64,000 bases of DNA. Origin: Pholis gunnellus. Its lineage: Eukaryota > Chordata > Actinopteri > Perciformes > Pholidae. The translations under genes were made by a program, and so were the position numbers. The stretch lies in assembly GCA_910591455.2 (NCBI GenBank), contig OU342819.1, positions 21,349,158 to 21,413,157 on the forward strand, given 5' to 3'. Below the pieces are notes generated by a model that was not told where the DNA came from, made no database searches, and saw only the letters and a list, made by a program, of their open reading frames with translations. The stretch's first letter is position 1. The number at the start of each line of letters is the position of its first letter. Of this stretch, positions 34,772 through 46,840 are shown piece by piece.

Positions 34772-35140
34772 ACCAATGAACAGAAGTGACCATATTTAAA
34801 CTGAGGAGGAGTGACGTAGAGACGTCGTATACGTCTCTGGTAGAGACCTGTCAATCACTGTGTAGCCCCGCCCCTAAAGCATCCCCTGCTTTATGGTCTG
34901 TGTGACTCTAAATGGACCATCATTCACTAAATGAACATCATGCTGTATTGAAGAAGACTTGAAACTAGAGATTGAGACCATAAACTCATGTTTACAATGT
35001 TTACTGAGGTAATAAATCAAGAGAGAAGTAGAGTCATTTTCTCATAGACTTCTATACAACCAGAGGAGTCGCCCCCTGGTGGACACTAGAGAGAATGCAG
35101 CTTTAACACATGAAGCTTTGACTTCACTTTTCAGAACCTG
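34772..35140 (-). repeat. Family A, copy 4
   Basis: From accaatgaacagaagtgacc to gacttcacttttcagaacc. CTCF-like motif in reverse at 35068-35082. Forms a divergent pair with copy 5, 0.9 kb away. Confidence 0.92.
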
Positions 35141-35255
35141 AAGGTTGCCGGCGTTGCTGTATTGCAGATGTCAACTTGAATTCCCATCTCAGTTTTGTTT
35201 TGTTTTGAATTTTCAAGTAAATCATGTTGAGCAGGAAGGTGTTCACTTTCCTGAA

Positions 35256-35750
35256 CCCCCCCCCCCCCCCCCGAGGTGCAGATGTGCTGATCCGCCACGG
35301 AGCAGGTGGCGGGAAGGCCGAGAGGAGGAGGAGACGTGTGGACGGACAGATGGAAAAGCTGGGGAGGAGGAGGAGGAGCGGGGAGTTATTTTTACATCCT
35401 GTGGATGTTGGTGGCTAATATATGGGTGGCTGGTGGCGCTCTAACAGCCAGAGTATGACTGAGTGGGGGGGGGGGGGGTGGAGGAGGAGGAGGAGTAGGA
35501 GGGGGGGATGTGGCAGGCAATAGATCAAACGCACCGTGGTGAGCAGCATGCTGGGCAGGCTATCTTCACCCCCTCCTCCTCCTCCTCCTCCTCCTTCATC
35601 CACAAGTCTTTCCCGGAGGTCATTCTGGGCCTGAGAAATAACAACCACAGAGAGAGCAGCACGTCCGCGTCCTAATTGTCTGTCGCTGCACTCCATTGGT
35701 CAAGAAAAATGCAACTTAATCAGCTTGTCCAACTCAGAGGCTCCCTGAAG
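35256..35750. repeat. C/G homopolymers and AGG-type tracts
   Basis: C17 at 35256-35272, AGG-rich 35325-35380, G14 at 35465-35478, and CTC-rich 35573-35595. The 35640-35750 stretch is repeat-free (gtcctaattgtctgtcgctg, tgcaacttaatcagcttg) and CNE-like. Confidence 0.8.
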
Positions 35751-35954
35751 AGCTGCAGCCGGGGATGAAGACAAAGCTGCAGCTTTTTACAGCAGAAACG
35801 TGTATGTAGCAGCGTCACATGGAGACCTCGGACCTCCAGCTTTAGATTTGTCAGAGATTGGTTTTCTCCAGTCTTACATATACATCAAGGAAGAAGCATT
35901 TTTAGGAAAATGTTCTGTCAGTCCACCACTTTGGTCCAGACCAGGCGGAAACCT

Positions 35955-36505
35955 CCGGTTCTGAAAAGTGAAGTCACAGCTTCATGTGTTAAAGCTGCAT
36001 TCTCTCTAGTGTCCACCAGGGGGCGACTCCTCTGGTTGTATAGAAGTCTATGAGAAAATGACTCTACTTCTCTCTTGATTTATTACCTCAGTAAACATTG
36101 TAAACATGAGTTTATGGTCTCAATCTCTAGTTTCAAGTCTTCTTCAATACAGCATGATGTTCATTTAGTAAATGATGGTCCATTTAGAGTCAAACAGACC
36201 ATAAAGCAGGGGATGCTTTAGGGGTGTTCATTTAGCAGACGCTTGAATCCAAAGCGACTCACAATTCAGATTCTATCACATTTCTACACCGGAGGCACAG
36301 CTACGGGAGCAATTTTGGGGTTAAGTTAATTGCTCAAGGACACATCGACATGGACTAGCGGAGCCGGGGATCGAACCGCCGACCCCCTGCTCTCCACTTA
36401 CCCACAGTCATCCACTAGTGACTGACGGGTACCAGAGCGGCATCCACAGTTGATTAGTCGCCTAAAAATGTCTTATTTAGCGTTCGGCCAAAAAAATAGG
36501 ATGTG
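35955..36505 (+). repeat. Family A, copy 5, split by an insertion
   Basis: First part 35955-36224 (CTCF-like motif at 36013-36027) stops at gggatgctttagggg. The continuation seen in copy 8 (ttagtcgcctaaaaatgtct) resumes at about 36450 and runs to about 36505. The intervening block is a different repeat (family F). Confidence 0.88.
36225..36445 (+). repeat. Dispersed fish repeat family F, inserted in family A
   Basis: Carries tcatttagcagacgcttgaa and ccaaagcgactcacaa, then ttgctcaaggaca and ggggatcgaaccgcc, a block order common across teleost genomes. I do not assign a class. It interrupts copy 5, so it inserted later. Confidence 0.75.
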
Positions 36506-36539
36506 AAAGACAACTGTTGGATAGAATACTATAACATTC

Positions 36540-36830
36540 TGTTGTCAGACATTCCTGGTCTCCAGAGGATGAATCCTTCTGCTCTCCCGCCACCAGCAGG
36601 TCAAAGCTTGAATTCCTCCAAATACTCAGTTTGTGACCAAATACCTCCAGAAGTAATGACCTTCAGCCTCGGCTCTACTTTGCGTTTACCGCTAGCAGCC
36701 GTTAGCATGCTAACACGCTAATCTGAGACGGTGAAGGTTTCCCGCTAAATATCAACATGTTAGCATATTAGCATGATAGCATTTAGCATTTAAGCACATC
36801 CTCGCTGTAGGCTAGTAAACATGTAAATAA
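36540..36830 (+). repeat. Dispersed fish repeat family E
   Basis: tctccagaggatgaatcctt, ccaccagcaggtcaaagc, gaccaaatacctccag and a tail of gttagcatgctaacacgcta-type words, a block order very common in percomorph genomes. Non-coding. Related fragments: 35915-35945 and 52495-52545. Confidence 0.75.
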
Positions 36831-37144
36831 CGCAGCGTGTAGGATATTAATGTCTGAAGAAATATAGAACATGATTCTATAAAATAAAAAAAAGATTTGT
36901 GATAAAATATACAACCCGCTGACAAATCACTAGTTTTATTAAAATGTGTTTTTTAGGCTGAAATAGAGCAAATAGCTTGTGAACAGTTCGATGTGTTGCA
37001 GCTTTAATCCGGCTTTGTTTCTGTTAACGGTCTTTTTATTTATTGGTTGTAACATCGGAAAGATAGAACTACAAGCAGAGAGGAGTCTGACCTGCTCAGG
37101 GTGTCACCGACCCGTCGACATGACGCCTCAAACCTTCATTTACG

Positions 37145-37148
<4 letters not shown>
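36831..37148. other. Non-genic interval
   Basis: AT-rich; nothing recognised. Confidence 0.4.
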
Positions 37149-37231
<83 letters not shown>

Positions 37232-37468
37232 GCTGAAGTGACTGAACAGCGTCTCGCTCAATAGGCTCTTAGTCACTTGTAATTATGTGTGTGTGTGTGT
37301 GTGTGTGTGGAGGAGGCTCAGTGGCAAGATGCTGACAGATAATCGATGTCGCGTGATTGGCTCGTGACCCGGCGGCCGCTGGCGGCGCAGACTCGTCGTC
37401 CTGACGACCAGGTTTAAAAAGGACCCTCGCTCGCTGGAAGAATGGTTCGAGGCTGAAGATCCTTTTAT

Positions 37469-37543
<75 letters not shown>
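37149..37543. repeat. Opposed long CA and GT arrays
   Basis: (CA)40 at 37149-37229, (GT)12 at 37286-37309 and (TG)35 at 37473-37543. First and last are reverse complements 243 bp apart. Confidence 0.97.
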
Positions 37544-37544
<1 letters not shown>

Positions 37545-39688
37545 AGATTTAAGGGACGAGGCAGTTTGGAGCCGAGTCGCCTCATTAAGTCCACAGTTGT
37601 TGAGTTTGATGTTTATCGTGGGATGGCGGATGAAAGATGTTTCTCTCAAAGGTCAAATATTCAGGATCCTCTGTTTGGTTTTCATTCTGAGCTGAACTTC
37701 ACCGTGAAGCGCGAGCTGGTTAATCTCACGATGACGCGTCAAAGCTGAGCAGCAGCGCTTCACTGATTATTATCTATTAATCAAAGAATAATAACGTGAC
37801 ACACCTGAGTGAGTTCAGAGTATTTTAATTAATTATCTTGTTATTTATTATTTATTTTCAGAGGTCTCGTGTTCGATTCATAAATCTAAAGAATGTGCTT
37901 CGTCTCCATGCTAATTAAAATAATCACTTCTCTTTATATCTTTATATAAAAAGTAATGGATGAAGCATTAAAATCATTAAATTAATCGATTCCTAATTAT
38001 TCATGTTTCTGTATTTTATTGTAAATATCAGTTTCTCTGTGAATTGTTTTGATTCATTTATTTATTCTCACTGTTTTGTAGGTTTTTCTAAAACAGTTAT
38101 AAATAATATTTTGTGATTTTATAAAATAAAATAAACAAAAATGTTAATGCATTTTATCAATTTAACAGCAGGAAATATGTTCTTCTTTTTATCAGTAAAA
38201 TAGTTTGTAATATGAAATATCTCTGTGGCCCTTCAGCCTCCTCTGTGGGTTAGGATACCTTTTTTTTTTTATGAAATAAATTTGGTTAAAATTCATTTAT
38301 TCATTAAAGCTCCAGGTTTGGTCGACTCATTCTGCTGAGATGAGCTCCTGCTGCTCACCGACGGACCTCAGCTGGAGGAAGTCGGTCACGGAGGAAGCAG
38401 CAAAGAAATTAAAACTTTTCCTCGTAAGTCGGGAAAAGTTGGAAAGTAAACGAAATCCAAACTCCCGAAATCTTCTCTTTCCTAAAACGCTATTTTCATC
38501 CCGTGACATGTAATCCTCTGCTGGATGAAGCGCTGATTATCTGTGGATTGTATGTAAATGAGAGAAATATTAGACTTCTGGATTCCTGCTCTTGAGACGC
38601 GCTGCGCTGTGATTCTTAAGTAGACGGACGGATGTTGAGTTGTATGAACTGATTATAAGAGTTATAAGTTCCTCTTTTAATATAAGAAGTGTGTTTAAAA
38701 GGCGACCGTCCGTCCTCTGGGTTTTCAGAGTGTTTCTCTGAACTTCGTGGCTCGTTGACAGAATGAGGTCAGAGACTGAAACGACTATAAATATTTCACA
38801 TGTTGTGTTCTGAGGTTAACATGACTCAACATGTCCAGTTCACTCTGAGAATTCATCAGAATACTCTTTATTTAGGTTATTATGACATTTACACTGAAAT
38901 ATGTGTCCGGACAGGATTGTTATTTTTGGAAACTCAGCTGGAAGTTTTATGCAAAGAAGTCTGAAGATGAAGTCACCTCCGTCCGTATCCGAACCCTAAA
39001 AACAACCTAAAGGTCGTTTAACAAGAACGCTGAACTACAATTAAGAAAAATGAAAACATATTTTAATATAACATGTTGAAGCAAGTTCGAATATATTTTT
39101 GTTAAATGTTTCAAGCGGAGACAATTCAAGCAAAAGCACAGTTTTGAATGCACTGGCCCTTTAAGAGCTCCAAAATACACATTTAGGTGTTTATTTTACT
39201 ACGTTATTTATTTGTGTCTGTATATTTCCCCTTGATTCACCAAAAGTTACCATTAGACAAAAAAATTAAGATTCATCGTTTACAGATTTTACAGGTTTAA
39301 AGGTAACAACGCCAAGGTCAGAGGCCACGCCCCCTGACCCGACACACACCTCTAGGGGGCCAGAAGTGCTGATTGAGATCATTTCTATCATTCATTGTTT
39401 TTTTTTTACTGTGTTTTAAACCACTTCTCCCGTCGCTTATTTTGGCGAACGTGCTGAGAGAAGAGTTAAAAACACATGAATGTAAATTATTTTGCCGGGA
39501 TGAATCAACAGGAACTCGCTGCTGTCGCTCTGAACGGCTCAGCTGAGCGTATTCTCAGCAGCTCTTCTCGGTCGGGGGGGCGATCCGTGCTGATAGCGGC
39601 GTGTGCCGAGGCCGCGATGCAAATGCAGTCGGCTGCAGGGCGAAATCACATGGTGACTGTTTGTTCTGACGTATGCAGAAACACAGAG
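37544..39688. other. Non-genic interval, AT-rich core
   Basis: 37770-38330 is markedly AT-rich (ttattatttatttt and similar), resembling a matrix-attachment-type region. No gene seen. Confidence 0.45.
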
Positions 39689-39715
39689 CCCCCCCCCCCC
39701 CCCCCCCCCCCCCCC
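39689..39715. repeat. Poly-C27
   Basis: Longest homopolymer in the window. Confidence 0.97.
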
Positions 39716-40119
39716 AAGCACTGAGGTACTTGAATACACAAACAGTTTTTAGTTTTGTCGTTTGCATCAACAGCTGCTCTCGGGGGTCTTTAGCGGCTGC
39801 AGCGAAGGACGTGTTGTGATAGCGTGGAAGGCGGCGTCGAGGCGAGGTGCTGATACGGAGCCGATGTGGCATCTGGAATCCCACCGGGCGGCTCGAGCTA
39901 TAAATGTCTGCGCTCGCAGCGCTGTCAGCCGTTCTGGGTTAAAGCCTCCAGCAGACGGCACAGACCTGCTGCCGTCTGAACGCCGCTCACTTCTGCAACG
40001 AGCTGGAACGTTGATACAGAACTCACATCTTTACATCAAACCCCCATTTTAGCCTCGTCAACCAACAGTTTGATGAAGCGTTCCATTTCAGTGGTGATTC
40101 AAGTCCCAGGAAGCCACCT
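39716..40119. other. Non-genic, CpG-containing interval
   Basis: Repeat-free GC-rich block with no recognised exon. Confidence 0.4.
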
Positions 40120-40521
40120 TGTAGTTTGAAGAGTGAAGCCAAAGCTTCACGTGTTAAAGCTGCATTCTCTCTAATGTCCACCAGGGGGCGACTCCTCTGG
40201 TTGTATAGAAGTCTATGAGAAAATGACTCTACTTCTCTCTTGATTTATTACCTCAGTAAACATTGTAAACATGAGTTTATGGTCTCAATCTCTAGTTTCA
40301 AGTCTTCTTCAATACAGCATGATGTTCATTTAGTAAATGATGGTCCATTTAGAGTCACACAGACCATAAAGCAGGGGATGCTTTAGGGGCGGGGCTACAC
40401 AGTGATTGACAGGTCTCTACCAGAGACGTTATCCAGTCTGGGAATTGTTTAAAAATGTCGTACTTAGCATTCGGTTGTACTTGGTTTCACCGTGTTGTGT
40501 CACTTCTGGTTCCTAAAAAAC
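40120..40521 (+). repeat. Family A, copy 6
   Basis: Runs from agagtgaagccaaagcttca through the CTCF-like motif at 40178-40192 to tcacttctggttcctaaaaa, giving one of the two fullest views of this end of the family. Confidence 0.92.
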
Positions 40522-41099
40522 TAAATATATACTGTATATATAACACTAACAATAAAAACTGTATCATGGAGAAGTTATTATAGAATGTAAACATAATGAA
40601 AATATCCCACATATCGTATCAGCAGTGATAGAATGAAGGAGTGTAACTTGTGTGTGTGGTCACTTTGAAAGGCTGGCGTCAGGACGTCTGGTGTATTTAG
40701 AAGCAGAATGTGTTTGCAGATTGTCTTAACTTGTAATATTCACTGCGGTGGAGCTTTAAATGACCTGCCTCACTAAATCACAGCTCCTCCGACACGTCAG
40801 ACAAACTACAGTTATAAAGTATAAACGAGCTTTCAGTGACCCGGTGAGAATATTTCTGCCTTCACAGTCGACTTTATTGTTCAGAGAATTGCTCCTCAAA
40901 CTGTTTTCTGTGTAAATCTCGGTTCTTTTGGTCGTTATGTTTTGGTGCAGCTTCTCTCCTGAGTCAGAGCTCCGTCCTCACGTCCTGAGCACCATTAACC
41001 ACAGAGACATCTCGGGGAGGAGTTCCTTCTCTTTTCTCTGCGACCACATTGTTTTGGGGGAGTTTGAAGGACTCTGAGTCGAGCGGCGTCTTGGCCCCG
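40522..41099. other. Non-genic interval
   Basis: Nothing recognised. Confidence 0.4.
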
Positions 41100-41240
41100 C
41101 TGGGTCCTTCTGCAGAATTATGGGTCTAATTTACAGACGCTGGTGGATCACCTCGGGGAGGTTTTATTTTCCAGGGCTGGACAATTCTTTGAAGTGCTCC
41201 ATATTGGCATTTCATAAATAAACATAAGGCTTTGGAAAGC
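41100..41240. promoter_or_regulatory. Possible conserved non-coding element
   Basis: Repeat-free block with ggtctaatttacagacgctg, ggacaattctttgaagtgct and catttcataaataaacataa; it ends against the long GT array. Conservation not demonstrated. Confidence 0.3.
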
Positions 41241-41243
41241 AGG

Positions 41244-41363
<120 letters not shown>

Positions 41364-41479
41364 AAGAGTTTATGAGGAAAGTGTCAATATGAAAAGTGTG
41401 TGAGTGTGAATGTTTCATCTTCATTTTAAAGCAGCGCTGCTGAAATCCGTCTGCGGCGGAGCGGCGGAAGCTTTTATCT

Positions 41480-42010
41480 CGACTCTTTGATCTCCGTGTA
41501 ATTAATTAAAGAATAAAAACTCAAAATTGATTAGATATCGTCGGGGGTCACAGGAAGCTCAGGATGGATCATCATCCCCGAACTAATTGTGCGGTGAAGG
41601 AAAGCACACGTGAAAAAAAGATGTAGCGAAGCGCGAAGCGTGCGGTTACGGCCGAGCGAGAGATCGGCCAAGAAGAGGAGGAAGAAGAGGAGGAGGAGGA
41701 GGAGGAGGGGGAGGGGGGGCAGCGAAGCGACGAAGACTGACGATATTTAAATGACAGTAATCTATCGTCTTGTGAAGGGTAATGTGTCTCATACTGTACG
41801 CATCAGATCTGCATATCGGTGTCTCGCCCCCCCCCCCCTCTCTCTTCACCTGACCTCAGCCGACCTCACCGCCTCCTTTGCGATCCGGAGATAATGGGAA
41901 AAGTACACGGTGCCTCCGCCTGAAATCACATTCATAGCTCCCCTTAAGGGTAGAAAGGCTGCCGTCGCTCTGCATGATCATAAATATGTAAAAGGCGGCG
42001 AGGATCGGCG
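41480..42010. promoter_or_regulatory. Possible conserved non-coding element cluster
   Basis: Homeodomain-like AT-rich words (gtgtaattaattaaagaata, aaaattgattagatat, atgatcataaatatgtaaaa) and gctccccttaagggtagaaa surround a GGA-rich tract (41670-41720) and C13 at about 41827. No frame or splice sites of note. Confidence 0.3.
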
Positions 42011-44890
42011 CGGGCCCGGCGCTTCAGCCTCGACAAGGTCACGGCGAGCGAGGAGGGAGGTTTGATTACCGGAGAGTGGTCCTACCGGCGGAGGGGCGTG
42101 AATCTTCAGGGGAGACGACAGCTGATCGCTGCAGAAACAAAACAGCAGCTTCAATCTGCTTTGAGATGAAAACACAGAAAGCTGATCACAGAACATCGAT
42201 GACCACACGTTACTGTAGATTACATCAGTTCAGCAGCAATCACTGTGAAATAGTTTTAATTGAAGTTAAAATTAAGTGTTTAGCTCTCTGGTGTCGACTG
42301 TCGTTTAAAAAGAAATTCATTCTCATCTTTAAATGTTTGTCATAAATAAATGTCCACAGCAGCCAAACGGTAGAAGAACTTCCTGTTCCGTCACATGACG
42401 CCATCGGGCCCAACAAGACGTTAATAACTTCTTACAACAAACACATAGATTTAAAATGCACTAATAACTAAATCCAAGTTATTTGACCGACGTCCCGTAG
42501 AGGCGGGGCTAGAGGAACGCCGTCACGCTTCTTCTATGGTTCCCATTGGTGATGAAGATCCGGGTGTTTGATGCTCCTTTAGGATAAACCTCGACACACA
42601 CATGAAGACAAGAGTAAAGAAATACAGATAAGATGCCTTTTAATTCACCTTTAGCACTGATGTTACCACAAAGTTACTACAGGAACCTTTAAGTGTTTAA
42701 CTCGTAGCTGCCTGTGGGTGAGAGGCAAGAATAAAAGATGGAGAAGAAGAAGTTCTTCTGTGTTGTTTCCTGCCAAAGAGAGAACATGTTGCCCTTTACT
42801 GTGAATATCTTCTGGTCTGTTTGTAGAGATTTAGCTGTGAGTGAAACTACGTCCAGCTGTGTCTCTGCCTGCAACAGAACTATGTGCATTTAAATGCTGC
42901 GGTGCTTTGAACAGGTTTCCTTTCTACACTCACACACATGTTCACGGCTCGTAGCCTGTGATCCTGTTTCTCTGCCGTCTCTCTGCTGCGACTACAACAA
43001 ACAGAGGAAAGTTTGCTGCCAGCTTTCATCTGAATACAAATCCTGGAGTTCAGAGTTCAGCGGCGTCGACAGAGCAGCAGACACGTCGGCCTCGTCAGCA
43101 GACCTCGCTGAAAGCTTCCATCGTCGGCCGGCCGGTGGAATCGCGGATGCTGCGGCTCATTTTGTGGCGCTGAACCTTTTAAAGAGCCGGAGCCGCTTTC
43201 ACCCAATCGATGCCGCATAAGAGCGTGACGGCCTTCGGTCCCCAGACCGGCTCACCCGTGTGATGAGAAGATCAATAAACCCGCCGAGGAATTCACTCTT
43301 TAGATGGAAGATTCTTCTACACCGTCGGTTGATGTTGGTTGTCATTGGCGATGATGGACACCGGTGAGCTGAGTGATGTGTTTTTATGTTTTACCGTTGA
43401 GTGGACGGGTTCATTAAAGCCGCGCTGTAGACGTGAAGATCATCTAACGGGGAAAACAGGAAGGAGCTGCTTCAATTGAGCCCCGTGTGGTCAGAGTCAC
43501 TACGGCTGCACGAGGCGTCCAGACTGACTTCAGCTCATCAGACTAAGAGACGACGGTTTAATGTTTAAATTGAGTTTGTTCATTGTGAGCAAACTGAACA
43601 TCGTGATGATTCACATGTTTCTAGAATGTTTTCTTCACATTCTCTCATGTGTGTTAACTGACTCCGTCCTTCTGATTCAAGGTTTTAACTGCAACACAGA
43701 TTATTTACTTCATTGTAAGAAGATCGTAATCACTACAACACTAATCTCATGTGAGTCATTTCAGCTCCGTCCCAGTTTCCCTCCCTGATTTATTTCTAGA
43801 CTGTAATTTGTAACAAATGTTCAGCACAGAAACCTTCAGCTTCAGCGTTCCCACATAGAAAGGAGAGCGCGGCCCGATGCTTTCAGCGGACGTGTTTTAT
43901 TAAACGCAGCCGTTGGAGGTTATTTGAGGAATTAGCTGATTGCAGATGATCTGAGCCTCCCAAATGGGGGTCGGGACCCTCCACCTGCGCTGCATTAGTG
44001 CTGCGGTGTAACCTGCAAAACAGACTAATGAAATGGAACAAGAATGAAAAACGTGATCCATGTCCTCCAGGCAGCCGTATCATACATAACGTTGTTCCAC
44101 TCGACTGACGCTGTGTCTTAATCAGAGCGTAAGTGTGCGTTACGGATCCGTGTCGAGGCTGAAGGAAGGACGGCTTCCTGCAGAGCGCTGACGGGCTGAC
44201 GGGCTGACGGCTGCGGTCGCAACATGACAAAGGACCTCTGTGCCGACGTTGTTCCTTCACTCAGAGGAGCTCAAGGTCGAATCGCTGCGAGAGGGAAAGA
44301 GGAAAAGAGATGAGAAGGAATCAAAAGCAGCATCACTGGTCTGCTGTGTTTGCACTGAGACAATCCAACCCTGAGGTGGATTCAATGAGCACGTATTAAG
44401 AAAGGCAATAATAAACTACATTATTCATAATTAACATTTTTAATTCAGTGTCAGAAACGATGCAGAATACATGACTTCAAATAACATGAGACTGTATCTG
44501 TAAATATCTGCTACCTGTGAGGCCGACATGCACTGAAGCTGTAACCGATGTGCCTCGTTTGATGCTCGTCAATGGAAGCGGACTTATTCATAATTTATTT
44601 CTTTAATAAAATGTCGTCATCTGGGATAAAAAGCCTCAGGTTTTTATCCTCTTTGCTTCTCTCCAAACAGGTCCTGCGGCTGCAGAAAACAAAGCTTTTA
44701 GTGCGTGTTCAGCCATTTTAAATGATGAGTGTACTTGATGCTTTCAGCGCATCGAGCCTCAACACTCCAGCTAACAGCTGTGCTGGATGAACAAACCCAC
44801 AGGACCTTCACCCCGGAGACCGCGGTTTGTGTTCCGTGTGAAACCAAAAGCAAATGTTGGTCTCACGCTTGTTACAGCATTGTTATGCTA
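42011..44890. other. Non-genic interval
   Basis: Mostly unique sequence without recognisable exons. Short tandem gctgacgg at about 44187-44210; CNE-like patches near 43915-44060 and 44560-44650 (ttattcataatttatttctt). Confidence 0.4.
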
Positions 44891-44934
44891 TTTAAGTAAC
44901 GTTAGGTTAGGACATTTATAATCAATACACAGTA

Positions 44935-45205
44935 GCTACATTTCATTGTTCCGTTACATACTTATGTTACGATGTGATGTTACGTTGTTGCATTAAGTTG
45001 TTACGTTACGCTGTAACGTTGTTGTGTTACGTTGTTGTGTTACGTTGCGCTGTTGCGTTACATTGCTATGTTACATTGTTGCGTTAAGTTGTTACGTTAC
45101 GCTGTAACGTTGTTGCGTTACATTGCTATGTTACATTGTTGCGTTAAGTTGTTACGTTACGCTGTAACGTTGTTGCGTTACATTGCTACGTTACATTGTT
45201 GCGTT
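44935..45205 (+). repeat. 60-bp tandem repeat built from GTTACGTT-type words
   Basis: Rows 45061-45120 and 45121-45180 are identical 60-bp units followed by a partial third. The sequence upstream (44935-45060) is a degenerate run of the same gttgcgttac / gttacgttac words. Confidence 0.93.
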
Positions 45206-46229
45206 GTAATTTGAAAACAAACCACAATGTTTTTTATAACCTTTAGTAGTTATGTTGCCTAAACTCAACTAACCGTTTCTCACCATTAATCATTTGTCAT
45301 TGTGCGTTTTCTGCGTGTGTGATAAGAGGCTGATATGAAACATATGAAACTTTTTCTGGTTGAGAAACGTCCACGATCAACGTATCCCGTGGTTTGCAGG
45401 GAAGTACAATGCCGATATTATTTCTGGCGACTGGCTTGCCGGTCAGATTGTTGCGGCGCCGCCCTGCTGGCGGTCAGTGTGTAACACGTTGAGCTGTTGT
45501 TGTGTGGTTGTGGTAGTTTAAGGATTCGGCCGAGTTGAGTGAAACATCCACATCATGCTGCTGTTTCTCTGATGTTTGATTGAGAAGCTGAGAGCCGAGC
45601 AGTGAAGTATAAACATGTGATTTTACTCTGAAAGAGTTGCAGCAGAGGGAGATGATGGTCCATGAAGGACTCTGCTGTCTCCACACAGCATGTGCTGATC
45701 TTATTACAGCAGCGAGCTGATCGATGCGTCACTGATCAATACGTTGATGCTCAAAAGCCAATCATTGAAGGGGTAATGTGTTTTTAATGTTTTCAGAGAC
45801 AACAAAGGTGATGGAGAAAAGTCCCAGAGGTCCTCAACACAACGGCTTCCTCCCGAAGTCCAATGTTTAGAAAATTGCATTTGGGATCAATACTAAGTTC
45901 CCTTTGTTATTATTTTAGTCTTAACTCTTATCTTATCTTAACTCAGGCTCCGCTTAATATTCTTCATTTCAAAATGAATACTTCTGGTATAAACAGGTTC
46001 ATTACGTTTACATTTGTAAAGTGCTGCGTTCATAGTTGTCCTGAAGGGCACGGCGGTGACGCTGGACGTGTGGGGACGGCTTTGTCTCCACGCTGTGTAA
46101 TTACTTTATATATTTGTACTGTTCCTCAGAGACGTTCTGGACGTTTACACGTGTTTCCGCCTCCTGCTGAAGGACAGTCTGACGCTGACATCTGCAGAGT
46201 TCAAATCTACAACCTTGACTAAAGAGCTG
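45206..46229. other. Non-genic interval
   Basis: Nothing recognised. Confidence 0.4.
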
Positions 46230-46840
46230 CTCTAACATGATGTGTATTACATTTAATATTGATATACAGCATGGTATGAAATGACATTCATGGCCAGGAT
46301 AATGAACATATTTCCTTCTTTTAGGTTCATACTTGTATTTTGGGTTTCTATTAAAGTTGACATGCTTTAATAATCCAAACACACGTTCTCTTTCTCTTGC
46401 TGTGTCTGAATGAGCCTGTTTTCAGTCCCTGTCTCTTTAAGAGCCCCTCCCTTAAAAAGCCCAGTCTGCTCTGATTGGCTCATGAGATAAATGTGGTGCA
46501 GCTTTACAAAGGTGGTTTTAAACAGTCGGTTTGGAGACTTTAATGTCTAATATGAGACGACACATAAAGCAGAGTGATGTAGAAGCTTCCGGTGCTCTGC
46601 AGCTGCATCAGGATGTCTGTTATTATTCAGCGCTCGCCGGCTGCTTCTTGTTCCAAAGCTCGTATCATGGTAAACACGCGGTGAACGCACGGTGAACACA
46701 TTTCTATGCAAAGCCTGTAGAACGGTGCAGCGTCTCAGCTTGTGAGGACGCCATGGAAGCGGGCAGAATGAGCTTTATTCTGGAGGTTGATCCTCGTTCA
46801 GCAGGAGGACCGAGCCTCTAGAAACCTGCAGGATCACGTT
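46230..46840 (+). repeat. Dispersed fish repeat family H
   Basis: Contains ttgggtttctattaaagttg, cctgtctctttaagagcccc and agcccagtctgctctgattg, a block order I recognise from many fish genomes. Class unknown. Boundaries approximate. Confidence 0.6.

Noticed and set aside
45452..45470. Additional CTCF-like site (reverse complement ccgccagcagggcgg)
   Set aside because: One base short of the core spacing and mismatched in the GGC block; only the family A motifs fit well.
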